This document shows positions 1 through 9,482 of a DNA stretch of 64,000 nt, piece after piece (position 1 is the first letter of the stretch; every line of letters begins with the position of its first letter). The DNA comes from Glandiceps talaboti. Lineage: Eukaryota > Hemichordata > Enteropneusta > Spengelidae. A program made the translations under genes and the position numbers. The notes beneath the pieces were generated by a model. It was not told the DNA's origin. It was given only the letters and a program-made list of their open reading frames with translations, and searched no databases. Where the stretch lies: positions 20,262,107 to 20,326,106 of the forward strand of contig NC_135564.1 in assembly GCF_964340395.1 (NCBI RefSeq), in the 5' to 3' direction.

Positions 1-1045
1 ATGTAATAGAAATTGCCTTGAATGACAGCCACAAAAGCCAGACGATAGTACTTTCAGTTGGTCATTATATGTATAGACTATTTATAGAACTTATGGTATA
101 TTTTATTTCATTTATTTCATTCATCTAGATTAACTGGTATATACCGAGTACCGTTATGATATGGCAAGTCGGGCAAAAAAGTCCCCTGAACGTTAGATCC
201 TTGATATTTTTATTGTCCATTCCTAATCCCAATGATATGATGTACAGGGTTGGTAGAACTTCACTGAGCACAGTTGAAATGTGGCGCATGAAATATTGAA
301 TCTAACGTCCATATTATCTAGTCAATGCTAGGGGTATCATTGCTGCCAAGCAATTCTTTGTCGCTTCCTTTGAGTTGCCATACATACCCTTTTATATACA
401 ATAGGCCACAGTTTTTCCTTTATTTTTATTTATTACTTTTATTTATTTATTTATTTTTTTATTTATTTATTTTTTTTTTGGGGGGGGGCAAGTTTAATAC
501 ACACACTCACAATGCTTGACAGCCAATAGTGAGGAGTTATGAGGGTATGGTGCCATTATAACTCTCAAACATGAAAACCTATAGTTTGTGTTGGTGTTGG
601 TGTAAAAATAACTTGAATATGACACAGGGCGAACATGACGAATGCAGGTGGAGACGCGGGAAGGATGGCGAATGCAGATGAAGACGCAGCGAAGATGATG
701 AATGCAAACGGAGACGTGGTGAAATTGGTGACAGTGGTGGAAGTGCGAAATTTGTGTCTGTGGATGTTAAGTATGAGAGAAAGTCCATAGCCAGGCAAGT
801 GAAAATAATCCAAACTACCGACCCTCTGACCTAACCTAACCTGAGGACAACCCAAAATAAGAAGAAAAAGAAAAAAGATGAACCGTTTGTGTATATGTAA
901 TATGTGGTCATGCGTAGTGATGGCAAAAAAGGACCGAGGCGTGAGGTAGTTGATGGCGATGATGATGAAAATACGGGTAGTATTTGAAATGTGTAGGTTG
1001 GAGAGGGGGTTATAAGAACAACAGTCACTCATTCATTCATTCATA
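1..1045. repeat. Diverged ~1 kb repeat, copy A
   Basis: This segment recurs in direct orientation at 2680-3745. The best matches are the 'tcaatgctagggg...ctgccaagcaattctttg' block (325 and 2998), a poly-T/poly-G junction (470 and 3070), an imperfect hairpin around 'gagttat...ccattataactc', and a 'gaccga..cg.gaggta' block (930 and 3610). Open frames on the minus strand here are not conserved between the copies and are not called. It is probably an old transposon or a segmental duplication. Confidence 0.6.
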
Positions 1046-1344
1046 CTTAGAAAAGTAAAAGCATTTTAATTTCACAAGATTTTGATAATCATTTTCTTTG
1101 GCCTTTGTAACCATCTATTGTTTTGTTATAGTTCCATGCTAATGTTATAAAAAAATAGTATAAAAATTAAAATTACTGAAAATGTAACAAGTAAAATTAA
1201 CTATATATGCAGTGTGCGTGAACAAAAAGAGTGTTTCCTGTCAACAGATGGGCAGGACATTGTGTTCTTATATTTGTCAGGGGGGGGGGATTGTTTTGTG
1301 GATGAATTGCAGGGGGGGGGGTCACTATTTTTAAGTACAACATG

Positions 1345-2078
1345 AACGGTTGCTAGTATTCAATTCCCACATTTCTTGCAATAGTGCTATTTAATACCGG
1401 TTGCTAGTATTCAATTCCCACATTTCTTGCAATAGTGCTATTTAATACCGGTTGCTAGTATTCAATTCCCACATTTCTTGCAATAGTGCTATTTAATACC
1501 CGTTGCTAGTATTCAATTCCCACATTTCTTGCAATAGTGCTATTTAATACCGGTTGCTAGTATTCAATTCCCACATTTCTTGCAATAGTGCTATTTAATA
1601 TCGGGTGCTATTATTCAATTCCCACATTTCTTGCAATAGTGCTATTTAATACCGGGTGCTAGTATTCAATTCCCACATTTCTTGCAATAGTGCTATTTAA
1701 TACCGGGTGCTAGTATTCAATTCCCACATGTCTTGCAATAGTGCTATTTAATACCGGGTGCTAGTATTCAATTCCCACATGTCTTGCAATAGTGCTATTT
1801 AATATCGGGTGCTATTATTCAATTCCCACATTTCTTGCAATAGTGCTATTTAATACCGGTTGCTAGTATTCAATTCCCACATGTCTTGCAATAGTGCTAT
1901 TTAATACCGGTTGCTAGTATTCAATTCCCACATTTCTTGCAATAGTGCTATTTAATACCGGGTGCTATTATTCAATTCCCACATGTCTTGCAATAGTGCC
2001 ATTTAATAATGGATGCTAGTATTCAATTCCCACATTTCTTGCAATAGTGCTATTTAATACCGGGTGCTAGTATTGAAG
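1345..2078. repeat. 51-bp minisatellite, ~14 copies
   Basis: A 51-bp unit containing 'tgctagtattcaattcccac' starts at 1351 and recurs every 51 bases to 2065, in 14 nearly identical copies. Variants include 'catttctt' or 'catgtctt', and 'accggttgc' or 'accgggtgc'. Homogeneity is high, so the array is young or well converted. Confidence 0.95.
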
Positions 2079-2679
2079 TGTAATAGTGACCCACTTTGAG
2101 TGTTATATTATCCATATCCATATTATTGATAATGGTCTTTCTGAGACCTCGACCTTTGACCTCGACCTGTATCTTCAAGGTCAAATAGCCAAACATTAAT
2201 CATAGTGCACAGTATACAGCAGAGATGCATAGACCAATTTCAACCAAGCCTGGCACAAATGTCAAACTTCACATTTTGTGCACTAGCTCAGTCTGGTAGC
2301 TTAATACATAGAAACCTAAATTAAATGACTTAATACCCATTTTATTTATAATGAGCTTTGAGACCTTGTCATTGCTTTGTTTTGTGACCTTTGCAATGAT
2401 TACAAAATATTGGCCATATTTGTCATAAAAAATTCTGAATTTGACTTGGCTAGTAAGTTGAAATATTGAAGACTGTCTTTGATGAAGACTTGATGAAAAT
2501 TTATCAGTTTTTGAACAACTTTCAGATGAATATTTGAGGCTACATCACTTTTCATCTGTGTTCATGACAGCACAGATCAATTGTAGATGAACAGCAAAGA
2601 TAAGTAAAGAACTTCTAGATGACGCTTACCATTCATAGCTTTTAGGTGTAAGTGATGTATACTTGATATTCTGTAGACG
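2079..2679. other. Intergenic spacer, no gene seen
   Basis: AT-rich sequence between the minisatellite and copy B of the 1-kb repeat. A few 'gacctcgacctttgacct'-type direct repeats are visible near 2140. I see no open frame, splice-flanked exon or RNA gene. Confidence 0.5.
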
Positions 2680-3745
2680 TACCATATAATAGATATTGCC
2701 TTGAAATACACTGCCATGGATACACTAAAGACGACAGTACCTTAAATTCACTGTCATTAGTAGCAATTTTATGCCAACAATTATTTAGACTGAGAATGTA
2801 GTCATACTCGTATGGTAATTCTGGCTATATGGTCCCCTGGATTTGAGAGTTTAATTTGAATGTTTGTAGTGAAATTGGCCAACCCACCCCCCTGATAAAA
2901 AGAGGATTAAATATTTGATAGCTCTGTACTGAGCTCTGTATGCAGTTGAATTTAGGCCGCATTGAAAATTGATTACTCTAAAATCCATATTATCTAGTCA
3001 ATGCTAGGGGTGTCATCGCTGCCAAGCAATTCTTTGTTGCCAATTTGAATCACCATACAAGGACACATACTTTTTTTTTTGGGGGGGGGGAGAGGGTTAA
3101 CATACATGCACATGCTTGACTGCGAATATGAAGAGTTATAATGGAATGTGCCATTATAACTCTAAACCATACAAACATACATACAGAAAGTTAAAATGAA
3201 TGGGGGACTTTATTGTATTGTTGTAATGAATATGACGCACAACGGTGATGGCAAATAAAGATGGCGACACGGCAGTAATAGAGATGGCGGCGACACGGCA
3301 GAGGTTTGTGAGGTTTATGTGTGTTGGTATGAGAGATTAAGGCCATAGACAGCAAGTGAAAAATATGTAAAACCTACAAAGGACTAACCAACGAACCATT
3401 GCCAACCAACCAACCAACCGACCAACCGACCAACCAACCAACCAACGCCAACCAACCAAACAACAAAGTAATCAACCCTAGAGACCCACCTAGTCAGAGA
3501 AAACCAAAATCCACAAGAAACCAGACGTACGGAAAGGGATAACAAAAATCGAGGAGTGCTGTTTGTGTATGTCAATATGTAATATATGATCATGTGCAGC
3601 GAAGACAGCGGACCGAAACGCGAGGTATACGATGGCGCAGATATGACAATTGGTGCCGGAGACGCAAAAATGATAGTGTATTTGATGTACGTATGTTGGA
3701 AGGGGTGAGGGATAGTTAAAAGAGCAATCACTCATGCAGCCATAC
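2680..3745. repeat. Diverged ~1 kb repeat, copy B
   Basis: Partner of 1-1045 in the same orientation. It adds a (CCAA)n-type microsatellite at about 3395-3475, where copy A has none, and the minus-strand frames found here are produced by it. Similarity is clearest from about 2968 to 3185. Confidence 0.6.
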
Positions 3746-3772
3746 AAACTAAAAAAAACTCAAAAAACTTAC

Positions 3773-3962
3773 TTGGTGCTGATGTCTGAAACTGTTTTTC
3801 TGTTCTTCTAAACTCCTCCAAAAGTTCTACTAATAAAATAACTTAAAAATACATTTCAATACATGAATTACATTTTAATAGATATACATAAATGCAAAAT
3901 ACACATCAGTATCGTAATAATCAAATACATCGATCAGTCTTGGGTCTTCTTATCACCACAGG
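3773..3962 (-). other. Two candidate small exons (3773-3829, 3921-3962)
   Basis: On the minus strand, 3773-3829 lies between an acceptor-like 'ttattttattag' and a perfect donor GTAAGT. One frame reads ELLEEFRRTEKQFQTSAP, which looks protein-like. 3921-3962 follows a strong pyrimidine-rich acceptor 'ttctttcttttag' and runs to a stop in either usable frame, so it could be a terminal exon. The phases of the two do not join cleanly to each other or to 4144-4182. This could be the 3' end of an alternatively spliced minus-strand gene, or chance splice-like signals. Confidence 0.2.
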
Positions 3963-4143
3963 CTAAAAGAAAGAAATTTAAGAAATAGTATAAGAATTGA
4001 AGTATTCACTCACAATGCAATTATATTATTTTCTAAATTTATTTTATATTGCAGACATGACAATCAAATAGAAATAAAGTTTCTAAATCTAACTTTCAAT
4101 GTATAAACATATTAAATATTAAAAAGAAAGTTTTTTGACTCAC

Positions 4144-4182
4144 ATTTTCCATCATTTGTCCATCTTTGTCGAGCCTGGCTTC
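4144..4182 (-). CDS. Candidate 39-nt internal exon, unknown gene
   Basis: On the minus strand a good acceptor (tttattttcag) is followed by 39 open bases and then the donor GTGAGT. The phase-0 reading is EARLDKDGQMMEN, a charged 13-residue stretch, and one of the other two frames contains a stop. The length is a multiple of three, as expected for a small symmetric exon. I cannot identify the protein. If real, it belongs to a minus-strand gene ending near 3.9 kb, whose upstream exons I did not find. Confidence 0.3.
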
Positions 4183-4747
4183 CTGAAAATAAACTTGCAT
4201 GGAAATTGTATTAATACAGTTTGGTTAATATATTGTGTTTTATTTAATAAAATAATGAAAAAATACATTCAATATAAATTACATTTACCAAAGTGCTCCC
4301 ATATGGTTGATATTAAATTTTCAAGGTTATAATTTGTAGACAATATTTTTTTATGAAATGGGGTGAAAGGAAGAAATCAAATCTTGACGAAGGTAAACTT
4401 GCCCAGGTTTGGGAAACCACTATAAAGAAAGAACTGTGTGTATAAATTTTCAAATACAGTATAATTAATTGATTTTTTATTGTTCTACTGTTTCTCCCTG
4501 AAAAATCGACCCCAATGGTTAGAAAAGCCCATGAGAATAAGTCAAGCAAAAACATTTTTATACTATTAAATTGATTATGAAATAATAACTGACTAAAGTT
4601 GCATAAAGTGGGTAGAATTTGTATGTGTTATCAAAATGTGTATTTTTGTCCTATCTCAGAGAATTAAATTTTTTTTGCAGAAGTAATATGGGAGGGGGGG
4701 GGTGCACAACTCCCATAGGTGGGAAAGGTCTGCTGGAAAGCAGTGTT
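4183..4747. other. Spacer, no gene seen
   Basis: AT-rich sequence with a 'ggaggggggggg' tract at 4691. Short frames on both strands lack any coding signature. Confidence 0.5.
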
Positions 4748-5826
4748 TTTTTGTATACTTTTCTGGGCTGGAAAACTTTGGAAAACCCTGCTCAGCTGGA
4801 CTGATAGATTTTGCTTCAGTTGCAGCTTAGAATAAATCTATAAATTTCAAAACATTATTACAATTCTTAATAGTGAGATTTCATTTTCCAAAAGACAATT
4901 AATTTGGTCAGTTTTTAGCTATTTCATCGTACAAACTGCCGCATGTATCTATCATAGATCTGTAGAGTATCTATTTTGTGCTATAAAGTTGGTATTAGAA
5001 AGTGTCTCCATTTTTGGGTATGTAGTATGACAACAGTAAGGGCTTGGTAATCTTAGCAAAGCCTCCTAGTATCATTTCACACAGAGTTGTCCTGTCATAT
5101 GAACATGTTTAATGAGAGTAATCCATAATGCCAATACTATTTCAACTTTAAGTGCAATTAATTATGAAAGGAGAATTAGAAATTAACAGTCATTGGTGCC
5201 TAATTATGTGCTTATTTACTATATATTAGTATTTATTATATATTAGTATTTATCATACATTAGTACTTATTACTTATTAGTGATTATTTATTATATGTTA
5301 TTATTATTACCCTAAAGTTATTATTATTATTATTATCATTATTGTTATTAAGATAGAATTTAATAGTAGGGCCGGCAAAGAAAATTTATCTAAAGTGTGC
5401 TTCTTTGAACTAGTATTGGCAAAATAAACCACTTTCATTAATTTTGTTCACATGACCATATATCCCAGGATGAGGTGGGCAACTCTTTGTGAAATGACAT
5501 AGGGAGGCTATGTTGAAACCCCCAAAAACCAAACTGTTGTCATACTACACACCCTAAAAATGGTCTGACTCTTTCTTATACCAACTGTATCACTCAAAAT
5601 ACATACTAAACAGGTCTATAATACATGCAGACGGTAGTTCATATGATGTAATACCTAAAAACTGATCAAAAATAATTAATTTTTTGAGAAATGAAATCTT
5701 ACTTTTAGCAATTGTAAGAATTAATTTGGAAAATATATCAATATTTTGAACTACAATTAAAATAAAATCAACCAGTCTAGATGGGCACGGTTATCCAAAA
5801 TCTTCTCGCCTAGAAAAGTATATACC
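4748..5826. mobile_element. Foldback element with ~360-bp inverted arms
   Basis: 4748-5110 is the diverged reverse complement of about 5445-5826. Matching blocks, left arm against the reverse complement of the right arm: 'gtatacttttctgggc' / 'gtatatacttttctaggc'; 'gactgatagatttt' / 'gactggttgatttt'; 'gatcagttttta' type blocks; 'atgtagtatgacaacag' / 'gtgtagtatgacaacag'; and 'tcatttcacacagagttg' / 'tcatttcacaaagagttg'. The 335-bp centre is AT-rich (ATTA repeats) and non-coding. This is a non-autonomous foldback or MITE-like DNA transposon. I did not find a clear target-site duplication. I judge arm identity by eye to be around 75-80%. Confidence 0.7.
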
Positions 5827-6439
5827 CTATATCATACATGTACATGTACCTTATGACATATGCATACAGACTTTACAGCAGACCTTCCCCGTATAGTCCA
5901 TGGGAGCTCAAGGCCAGGTTTCAAAATAAAGCTTGTTTTATGATTAATTATGCAGAAAATATTGATTTTTGATGACAAATATGGCATATTTTCCAAATGA
6001 CATGTCACCTTTGTGCCAGTTTTGAAAGAAATCAGATATTGGAAGTCTGAGCCCATTGTAATAGTCACTCACTTTGGGGGACTAAAAGTGCTTTTGCTGG
6101 ATGAATTCTATTCCCTTTTCTAAACATTGTGATCTCTGATTGAGAGAGAAACACAAGTGTGGTAAACCATAATATTTTTGTTCAAAATTTCAATTGATAA
6201 ATATTGAATCAAACTTTTATGATTCAGTTTTAATTTAGCAAAACCAATTGCAACGTACAGGAGCATTTTGGTTTACACCAGTTATATTTTTACAGCTTTT
6301 ATTTTATTTATTTTTTACAGAGGTTAATGAGGGAGACGGTAGTTCTCTTATAAAAACTTTTTTTTAAAACTCCTCCCATGTAACAAAAACTACTCTAATG
6401 GTGAAAAACTAATGGTCCTTGCTCAGTGCTCGAGGATCA
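5827..6439. other. Spacer, no gene seen
   Basis: No supported gene. The minus-strand frame at 5832-6068 has no recognisable domain and no splice partners. Confidence 0.4.
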
Positions 6440-7480
6440 TCATGTTATAGACTTTTTGTAATTACAGATTTTTAGTTGTAGTCTTTTTAGCCCTAATTTG
6501 CATATCACTGATGAAATTATCATATCAAGAATACATCTTAATCTAATTATAGACAACCAAAAAGACATTTTTAGATCATAATTTACATATCTCTGATTGG
6601 ATCGTGTTATAGACCTTTTGTAAATATAGACTTAGTTTTAGTCTTTATAGCCCTAATTTGCATATCACTGATGAGATAAACACATCAAGAATACATCTTA
6701 AACTAATGATAGATTTTTTACCATAAAGACACATTTTAGGCACTAATTTGCATATTACTGATTGGATCATCTTATTATAGACTTTTTTAAATAAAGACCG
6801 TTAGTTTTAGGCTTTGTAGCCCTAATTTGCATATCATCGATGAGATCATAGTATTAAGAATACATCTTAAACTAATGATAGACTTTTGACCAAAAAGCCA
6901 CATTATTAGCCCCTAATTTGCATATCACTGAAGAGATCATCTTGGTATAGACGTTTTGTAAATATAGACTTTAATTTGAGGCTTTTTAGCCCTAATTTGC
7001 ATATCACCGATGAGATCATGGTATTAAGAATACATCTAAATCTAATGATAGATTTTTGACCAAAAAGACACATTTTCAGACACTAATTTGCATATTACTG
7101 ATTGGATCATCTTCTTATAGCATTTTTGTAAGTATAGACTTTTAGTTTAGTCTTTTTAGCCCTAATTTGCATATCACTGATGAGATAAACACATCAAGAG
7201 TACATCTTAATCTCTTGATAGATTTTTGACCAAAAAGACACATTATTAGGCACTAATTTGCATATTACTGATTGGATCATCTTGTTATAGACTTTCCTTT
7301 ATTTTTAGTCTTTTAAGCCCTAATTTGAATATCACTGATGAGATAAACACATCAATAATACATCTTAATCTAATGATAGATTTTTGACCAAAAAGACACA
7401 TTATTAGGCACTAATTTGCATATTACTGATGAGATAAACACATCCAGAATACATCTTAATCTAATGATAGATCTTTGACC
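6440..7480. repeat. ~165-bp higher-order repeat with octamer motifs
   Basis: Two related half-units alternate about six times: 'ccctaatttgcatatcactgatgag' and 'cactaatttgcatattactgattgg', with full-unit spacing of 158-170 bp. The conserved core contains ATTTGCAT, the complement of the octamer ATGCAAAT. I count ten exact copies, near 6496, 6656, 6736, 6825, 6916, 6995, 7086, 7165, 7256 and 7416. A second shared block is 'aatacatcttaatctaatgatag...tttttgaccaaaaagacaca'. No open frame. Confidence 0.85.
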
Positions 7481-7880
7481 AAAAAGATGAGATCATAAGC
7501 CTTAATTTGGTTTTGAGACACATTTATTTGATCACTATACCATGGGTATAACTGAAGCAGTGACATTATTTTGTATTGTAATTTATGAATGTTCTGACCA
7601 TCACAAAACGAAAAATAAATTTGGTACACATTGTTGGTTGTTATGTGGTTATTAGCTATATTTGTAATATTGTAAACAAACTTATCTTTTTCATCATCTT
7701 CAAAGAAGAATGTCTTTACGGAAATAACTCTTAAATTTGTAACATGATTGAAAAAAATATGCGCTGCAGAGCAAAATACACGGGTTTTAATTTTGTATCA
7801 TTAGCATTTTAATGAAAGAAATATTTCGATTCAACTTTGTATTTCTTGAAAAAAAACTAACTAAATAGATTTTGCGAAAA
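7481..7880. other. Spacer, no gene seen
   Basis: AT-rich, with no coding frame or repeat array that I can support. Confidence 0.4.
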
Positions 7881-8098
7881 CTTTAACCCTAATTAGAAGT
7901 GGCACAGTCAGTATTTCTAGAAACAATCTATTTTAAGTTTACATTTAGTCAACTAGTTTTTGCGAAAGTTGTTAATTTTAGAATGGGAACCCTAATTAGA
8001 AGTGGCACAGTCTGTATTTCTAGGAACAACCTATTTTAAGTTTACATTTGGTTTACTAGTTTTGGGGTAACTTTAGTATGGGACCTTAAATAGAAGTG
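7881..8098. repeat. ~107-bp direct repeat, 2+ copies
   Basis: 'accctaattagaagtggcac...ctattttaagtttacattt' occurs at about 7882 and 7989, with a shortened third start at about 8080. The block 'agtggcacag.ctgta' reappears in inverted orientation at about 8421-8440, inside the candidate minus-strand coding region. Confidence 0.75.
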
Positions 8099-8301
8099 GT
8101 TTTCTGTGGTTATAGGCAATTATGGTTTTCAAGTTTGTGTTTCGTAAATAGTCTAATATAAACATCAATGATTTTTCATTTGAACATGGCAAAATACAAT
8201 TATTTCGGTTGTGAAAGAAATGTGTATACCGGAGGTGGCTGAATTTATAGGAATCTGGGTACCCGAGAACAACTTTGTGTACATGACTATGTATGACGTA
8301 T

Positions 8302-8943
8302 CTATTCAAATTTGTTTGTCGATAAATTTTGATTTGTATTTTTTATTCGTAGATAAATTTTGATATGTATTTTGTATTTGTATTTTGCGTTCTTAATGTT
8401 TTCGAAAATGGGGAATATTACAGTCTGTGCCACTTGAACAACCAATGACAAACTTTCCTCCTGACAAAACCGTCTAAATCCTAACCTGTCAACCCGGGCC
8501 GCCACCTTCCCGCCAAAAAAGGTACCGCGCCGAAATTGCCACCATGGCCCCCATTCCCATACAACGGGCCCAAATGCAGCAGAAAGAACAAACATTGCAA
8601 ACCGACTTATCTCATATACCATCCTTCGACGTTCTCGCAGGGACCAAACCATGATAAATTGACGGACCAATACGCAAACCATTGACTTCCATTCTCGAAC
8701 AGTCTCTATTGTACGGCGAACAAACATCTGAAGCAAACACAGCATCCATACGGTGATACACATTGCAATTTTTCCTTCCAACTTCCTCTTTTCGACCAGT
8801 GAGCGAAGTAGACAGCATACAGCATCCAGGACCCATACCAAACATCGGAATATTCTTCTATCATCCACTCTCAGCAGTACAAGGCTTCGGACATATACTA
8901 AGACGACATAGACCAGGGTGAGCAGCACAATACCAGTATCCAT
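8302..8943 (-). CDS. Hypothetical multi-pass membrane protein (213 aa)
   Basis: An open frame from ATG at 8943 to a stop at 8302 lies in locally GC-richer DNA than its surroundings. The product is very hydrophobic, with stretches compatible with membrane helices at about residues 4-24, 33-48, 60-76, 86-100 and 113-130, separated by Arg-rich turns such as REWKS and RERRRM. A Trp/Gly/Arg segment (EWGPWWQFRRG) follows. The last ~30 residues are Lys/Asn/Tyr-rich and come from AT-rich repeats, so the natural end may lie earlier: a minus-strand AATAAA at about 8341 precedes the stop. I recognise no family. A TATA box ~55 nt upstream and CCAAT motifs further up support the start. It could be a single-exon gene, a first exon, or a fortuitous open frame. 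Confidence 0.4.
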   Translation of the reverse strand: MDTGIVLLTLVYVVLVYVRSLVLLRVDDRRIFRCLVWVLDAVCCLLRSLVEKRKLEGKIAMCITVWMLCLLQMFVRRTIETVREWKSMVCVLVRQFIMVWSLRERRRMVYEISRFAMFVLSAAFGPVVWEWGPWWQFRRGTFFGGKVAARVDRLGFRRFCQEESLSLVVQVAQTVIFPIFENIKNAKYKYKIHIKIYLRIKNTNQNLSTNKFE

Positions 8944-8999
8944 CTTTGTTTATCGTTTGCTGGAGTCGCAAAGACAGTTTGAAAATGTATCACGCGTCA

Positions 9000-9007
9000 T
9001 TTATATA
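9000..9007 (-). promoter_or_regulatory. TATA box upstream of the 8943 start
   Basis: The minus strand reads GGGTATATAAATGACG here. The TATA box is about 57 nt upstream of the ATG at 8943, which would leave a short 5' UTR of roughly 30 nt. CCAAT-type motifs occur further upstream at about 9050, 9163 and 9211. Confidence 0.45.
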
Positions 9008-9482
9008 CCCAACCCAAGATGTTAGATTCCTGTCGAGAACCATGAACCAATCAGACCTAGAGGATCAAAATTTTCCTCTACCCCTCCAGGTGCACTTTAA
9101 AGGTGGTGGCAGGGAAAACTATTGTGTTTGTAAGACTAGTTAGGTGTTGTTTGTTTCAAATTGGTCAATCACTTGACAGGGAGTACACGTGTTGCATTTG
9201 ACAAACAACCAATCAAAAGTCCGGAGTTGATTTCTCCACATTCTTTTATTTTACAGGAATACAAACTTATGTAACGTGCACAGGGGTGAACACTGTGTAA
9301 TGAAGGTATAGACTAGCGTTCCTCGCTAAATGCGTGCAATGACGGATAAGCACCGGTATTGTTGATGAATTATGAATGTATGTGTCGACCCCCGTTTGAA
9401 TGAAAGTGTAATGTATAAAATTATGTGAAAACCAGGACGTGGTGACGGGGGCTATTGTCTTGGAATAATAAGGTGTTGTATT
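9008..9482. other. Upstream region with CCAAT motifs, possible LTR-like end
   Basis: GC content is higher here than in the surroundings. The stretch 9400-9480 contains 'tgtataaaatt' and then 'aataataaggtgttgtattttgtt', an arrangement resembling the polyadenylation end of an LTR, just before the non-LTR element. No second LTR or primer-binding site was found, so this is only a suggestion. Confidence 0.25.

Noticed and set aside
8532-8650. Plus-strand ATG in a perfect GCCACCATGG context
   Set aside because: The frame ends after 36 codons with no recognisable product. It is the complement of the Trp-Trp-Gln segment of the minus-strand frame.
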